DNA of 17,313 nt from Lentisphaeria bacterium (GTDB taxonomy: Bacteria; Verrucomicrobiota; Lentisphaeria; Oligosphaerales; Oligosphaeraceae), in assembly GCA_016287975.1 (NCBI GenBank), contig JAEEXV010000245.1, forward strand, positions 1 to 17,313, written 5' to 3'. Positions 14,921 through 17,313 of this stretch are shown here, in pieces. Each line of letters opens with the position of its first letter. Position 1 is the stretch's first letter. Position numbers and translations under genes: made by a program. The notes beneath the pieces are model-generated. The model had not been told where the DNA came from. It searched no databases and was given only the letters and a program-made list of their open reading frames with translations.

Positions 14921-16126
14921 CTATCCCTTGAGCACGGCGAGGGGGGTGAGGCGGACGATGGGGGTGACGAGGTCGGCTTCGGCGGCGATGACCTCGTCGA
15001 TGGGCTTGTAGGCCTGGGGGGCCTCGGAGAGGTCGAGGAGGCCCTTGTGGCGCTTGTCGAAGCCCTTGTATTTGCCCCAGCGCTCGTGGACGATGCCGTC
15101 CATGGCGGCGTCGCATTCCTCGACGGTGAGGTTGAGGCTTGCGGCGATGCGGCTCATGACGCGTCCCGCGCCGTGGGAGCAGCTCATGAAGGACTCGGGG
15201 TTCCCGAGGCCCTTGACGATGTAGCTGGCGGTGCCCATGGAGCCTGGGATGATGCCGATTTCGCCCTGTTTTGCGCTGGTGGCGCCCTTGCGGTGGATGT
15301 AGAAGTTGTCGCCGAGGTGTGCTTCGAGGGCGGCGTAGTTGTGGTGGATGTTGATTTCGCGCAGGAAGCTGGTCTCGGGGAAGGCCTCGGCGAGGGTCTC
15401 GCGGAAGGCGGCCATCATGCGGCGGCGGTTTTCGAGGGCGTATTCCATGGCGAAGGTCATGTCGCGGAAGTAGTCCTGGCCCTCCTTCGTGTTCATGGGG
15501 AGGAAGGCGAGTTCGGGGTTGGGGAGGCGGACATGGAAGGATGCGTCGAGTTTCTTGGCGACCTCCTGGTAGTGCTTCTCGACGCGCGCGCCGAGGTTGC
15601 GGCTGCCAGAGTGGATCATCAGCCAGACAAAGCCCTCGTCGGATTGCTGGAGCTCGGCGAAGTGGTTGCCGCCGCCGAGGGTGCCGAGATTGCGGCGGTC
15701 GAGGCGGCTGGGGAAGTCGCAGACGGCGCCGTTGGTGTCGAGATAGCGCTCGAAGCCCTCCCACTGCTGTGGGTGCTGGTGCGCGACGCCCTCGCCGACG
15801 GGGACGCGCTCCTTGAGGCGGTCCTGGATGGCGCGGCGCACGGGCAGTTCGGCGAGTTTTTCGGCGGGCAGGTCGGTCTCGACGGCGATCATGCCGCAGC
15901 CGATGTCGACGCCGACGGCGCTGGGCAGGATGGCGTCCTTGGCGGCGATGACGCCGCCGATGGGCATGCCGTAGCCCGCGTGGCAGTCGGGCATGAGGGC
16001 GACATAGCGTTCGAGGGCGGGGTGGTTGGCCAGGTCCATGGCCTGCTGGAGGGCCTTTTCATCGACGTTCTCGCACCAGCTCTTGACGGGGAGGCGGAGC
16101 GATTCGGATTGTTTGAGCCATTTCAT
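14921..16126 (-). CDS. rtcB: RNA-splicing ligase RtcB
   Basis: RtcB joins RNA ends bearing 2',3'-cyclic or 3'-phosphate to 5'-OH ends through a covalent guanylate on histidine, with manganese and GTP. The 401-residue protein has the family core: MPDCHAGYG (45-53), VGVDIGCGM with D74 and C77, GGGNHF with H155, MIHSGSRNLG with H172, NIHHNY with H261-H262, RKGATSAKQGEIGIIPGSMG, and SCSHGAGRVMSR, whose H318 is the expected guanylation site. The length is near that of the 408-residue E. coli enzyme, and no key residue is missing. The start ATG overlaps the rtcA stop as ATGA (16123-16126), and GGAGGT lies just upstream inside rtcA, so translation is coupled. tRNA-Ser follows 26 bases downstream. 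Confidence 0.97.
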   Translation of the reverse strand: MKWLKQSESLRLPVKSWCENVDEKALQQAMDLANHPALERYVALMPDCHAGYGMPIGGVIAAKDAILPSAVGVDIGCGMIAVETDLPAEKLAELPVRRAIQDRLKERVPVGEGVAHQHPQQWEGFERYLDTNGAVCDFPSRLDRRNLGTLGGGNHFAELQQSDEGFVWLMIHSGSRNLGARVEKHYQEVAKKLDASFHVRLPNPELAFLPMNTKEGQDYFRDMTFAMEYALENRRRMMAAFRETLAEAFPETSFLREINIHHNYAALEAHLGDNFYIHRKGATSAKQGEIGIIPGSMGTASYIVKGLGNPESFMSCSHGAGRVMSRIAASLNLTVEECDAAMDGIVHERWGKYKGFDKRHKGLLDLSEAPQAYKPIDEVIAAEADLVTPIVRLTPLAVLKG

Positions 16127-17151
16127 CTGGTGACCTCCACTTGGGTAAGATCGCTGTCGGTTGCGCGGAATTCGATGGTGGCGCCGAGGAAGCGCCGAAT
16201 GACCTCGCGGTTGGTCTCGGTGTGCGGGGTGGGCGTGCAGGTGAGGAAGGAGCCGCCTGCGCCGAGGGCGAGCGGCAGGAGCAGCTGGTCGGCGAGGAAG
16301 GGGCCGACGACCCAGCCGCGCTCCAGGTAGCGCCTGAGGTGGCGGGCGGCCTCGCGGGCGACGACGTCGCGGGAGCGCCCGTAGGTTCCGCAGGCGCTGA
16401 AGAGTTCGTGGATGTGCTCGTAGCGCAGCTCGGCGAAGAGGGCGTTGCCTGGGCCAGGGGAGTCCACCTCGCGGGCGTCGCTGTGGAAGAGCATCCTGTC
16501 CGCCAGCCCTGCCTGGAAGAGGCGCAGTTCATCATGGAGGATGCCTGCTTCCAGGCCGCTGCCGATGGCAGTCACCCGTGCCTCCTGGAGTTCTCCGCGC
16601 TCGTGGAGCGTGAACGGCCTCCAGGCCCGGGCGGGCTTGACCGAAAGGGTGATTCTACCCCCGCCGACTGGATAGAAGCCGACGCGCTCCAGCGTGGCCT
16701 TCGCCTCCGCGCCCATCTGCCGCAGGCACGGCAGAAAGACCCGTTCGAAGAACTCGAAGACGGGCGCCTTGTCGGCGTGCGTGCCGCCTTCCAGGACGAC
16801 CGTCGACGGCGCATCCGCGAAGAGCAGCACGGGCAGGATGGTCTGCGCCAGCAGCAGCGCGCTTCCAGCGGAGCCAATCGCAAAGCGGTACTCGCCGCCT
16901 CGGATGGGCCCAGGCTTCAGGACGAGCGTCTGGGATTGAAGCGCCGCGCCGTCGAGGGAGCCGCCGCAAATGGCCGCGACCGCTTCCGCGCAAGCCAGGT
17001 GCTGACGCATCAGGCCGGGTTTCGGACGCCGCGCGCGGATGCGCTCCAGTTGGACGGGGGTGCCTGTGATTGCCGAAAGGCTGAGCGAGGTGCGGAGAAT
17101 CTGGCCGCCGCCTTCGCCAAATGATCCATCGATGGTAAGCATGGGGGGCAT
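16123..17151 (-). CDS. rtcA: RNA 3'-terminal phosphate cyclase RtcA
   Basis: RtcA converts RNA 3'-phosphate ends to 2',3'-cyclic phosphates with ATP, through an adenylated histidine, supplying substrate to RtcB. The 342-residue protein matches the family across its length: IDGSFGEGGGQILRTSLSLS (7-26), RPKPGLMRQHL, RGGEYRFAIGSAGSALL (84-100), EGGTHADKAPVFEFFE, GFYPVGGG (158-165), DSPGPGN, LADQLLLPLALGAGGSF and TPTPHTETN, with H310 as the expected nucleophile. It forms an operon with rtcB (4-base overlap). Two nearby starts are possible, 17151 and 17142. Neither has a Shine-Dalgarno, because the upstream sequence is a C-rich (minus strand) tandem repeat. No adjacent sigma-54 activator gene (rtcR) is visible, but the window ends soon after. 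Confidence 0.96.
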   Translation of the reverse strand: MPPMLTIDGSFGEGGGQILRTSLSLSAITGTPVQLERIRARRPKPGLMRQHLACAEAVAAICGGSLDGAALQSQTLVLKPGPIRGGEYRFAIGSAGSALLLAQTILPVLLFADAPSTVVLEGGTHADKAPVFEFFERVFLPCLRQMGAEAKATLERVGFYPVGGGRITLSVKPARAWRPFTLHERGELQEARVTAIGSGLEAGILHDELRLFQAGLADRMLFHSDAREVDSPGPGNALFAELRYEHIHELFSACGTYGRSRDVVAREAARHLRRYLERGWVVGPFLADQLLLPLALGAGGSFLTCTPTPHTETNREVIRRFLGATIEFRATDSDLTQVEVTR

Positions 17152-17160
17152 GGGGTGGTG

Positions 17161-17245
17161 GGCAAGGGCTGGTGAGCAAGGCAGGGGGGCAAGGGCTGGT
17201 GAGCAAGGCAGGGGGGCAAGGGCGGGGGAGCAAGGCGGGGGCGCA
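17161..17245. repeat. G-rich 27-bp tandem repeat upstream of rtcA
   Basis: GGCAAGGGCTGGTGAGCAAG begins at 17161 and repeats at 17188. A variant follows at 17215 and a decayed fourth copy near 17242, giving a 27-bp period. The remaining bases to 17313 are also almost pure G with A and T. The rtcA-rtcB transcript would begin in or read through the C-rich complement. Several GGG runs per unit make quadruplex formation on the plus strand plausible. Confidence 0.85.
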
Positions 17246-17313
17246 AGGGGGCGGGGGGAAGGGGGGAGCGGGTTGGTGGGCGAGGGAGGGAAGAGAGGGG
17301 TGGGCGGGGAGGG

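Overview
This is a GC-rich bacterial chromosomal window. The H-X9-DG / pseudopilin-like proteins, the divergent DnaA and the many short GC-rich intergenic repeats suggest a PVC-type bacterium, perhaps Lentisphaerota or a relative. That placement is inference from gene style; no rRNA or other phylogenetic marker is present.

Layout. (1) Positions 1-3606 hold a fragment of a giant phage-type polyvalent protein (zincin, MuF C-terminal-like and ADP-ribosyltransferase modules). It is bracketed by inverted copies of a 20-bp repeat end, followed by a compound repeat to about 3920. (2) A tRNA-Lys(CTT) lies on the minus strand with a terminator. (3) A compact alkaline-phosphatase-superfamily protein is followed by a TPP riboswitch and the thiC-thiD pair, closed by a terminator. 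(4) Two tandem exported paralogues end in a degenerate pseudopilin/H-X9-DG module. (5) A 160-bp element with perfect 24-bp inner inverted repeats separates them from ygiQ on the minus strand. (6) A divergent, partly AT-rich region with three 11-bp-phased DnaA-box-like repeats precedes dnaA and is a candidate origin or DnaA-control region. (7) Downstream of dnaA are hairpins and a 342-bp array of thirty-eight 9-bp units rich in GATC. (8) On the minus strand, the RNA-repair pair rtcA-rtcB (ATGA overlap) runs into a tRNA-Ser(GCT) 26 bases downstream. The upstream side of rtcA is a G-rich 27-bp tandem repeat that runs toward the window end.

How the genes work together. thiC and thiD make and phosphorylate the pyrimidine half of thiamine. 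They appear to be controlled by TPP through a hairpin that covers the thiC ribosome binding site. rtcA and rtcB form the classical RNA end-healing and ligation unit. The exported paralogues look like a co-transcribed cell-envelope pair of unknown role. The most unusual parts are the repeat-framed polyvalent gene, the dnaA neighbourhood (variant boxes, altered DnaA signature, GATC array) and the pilin-like tail fused inside exported proteins.
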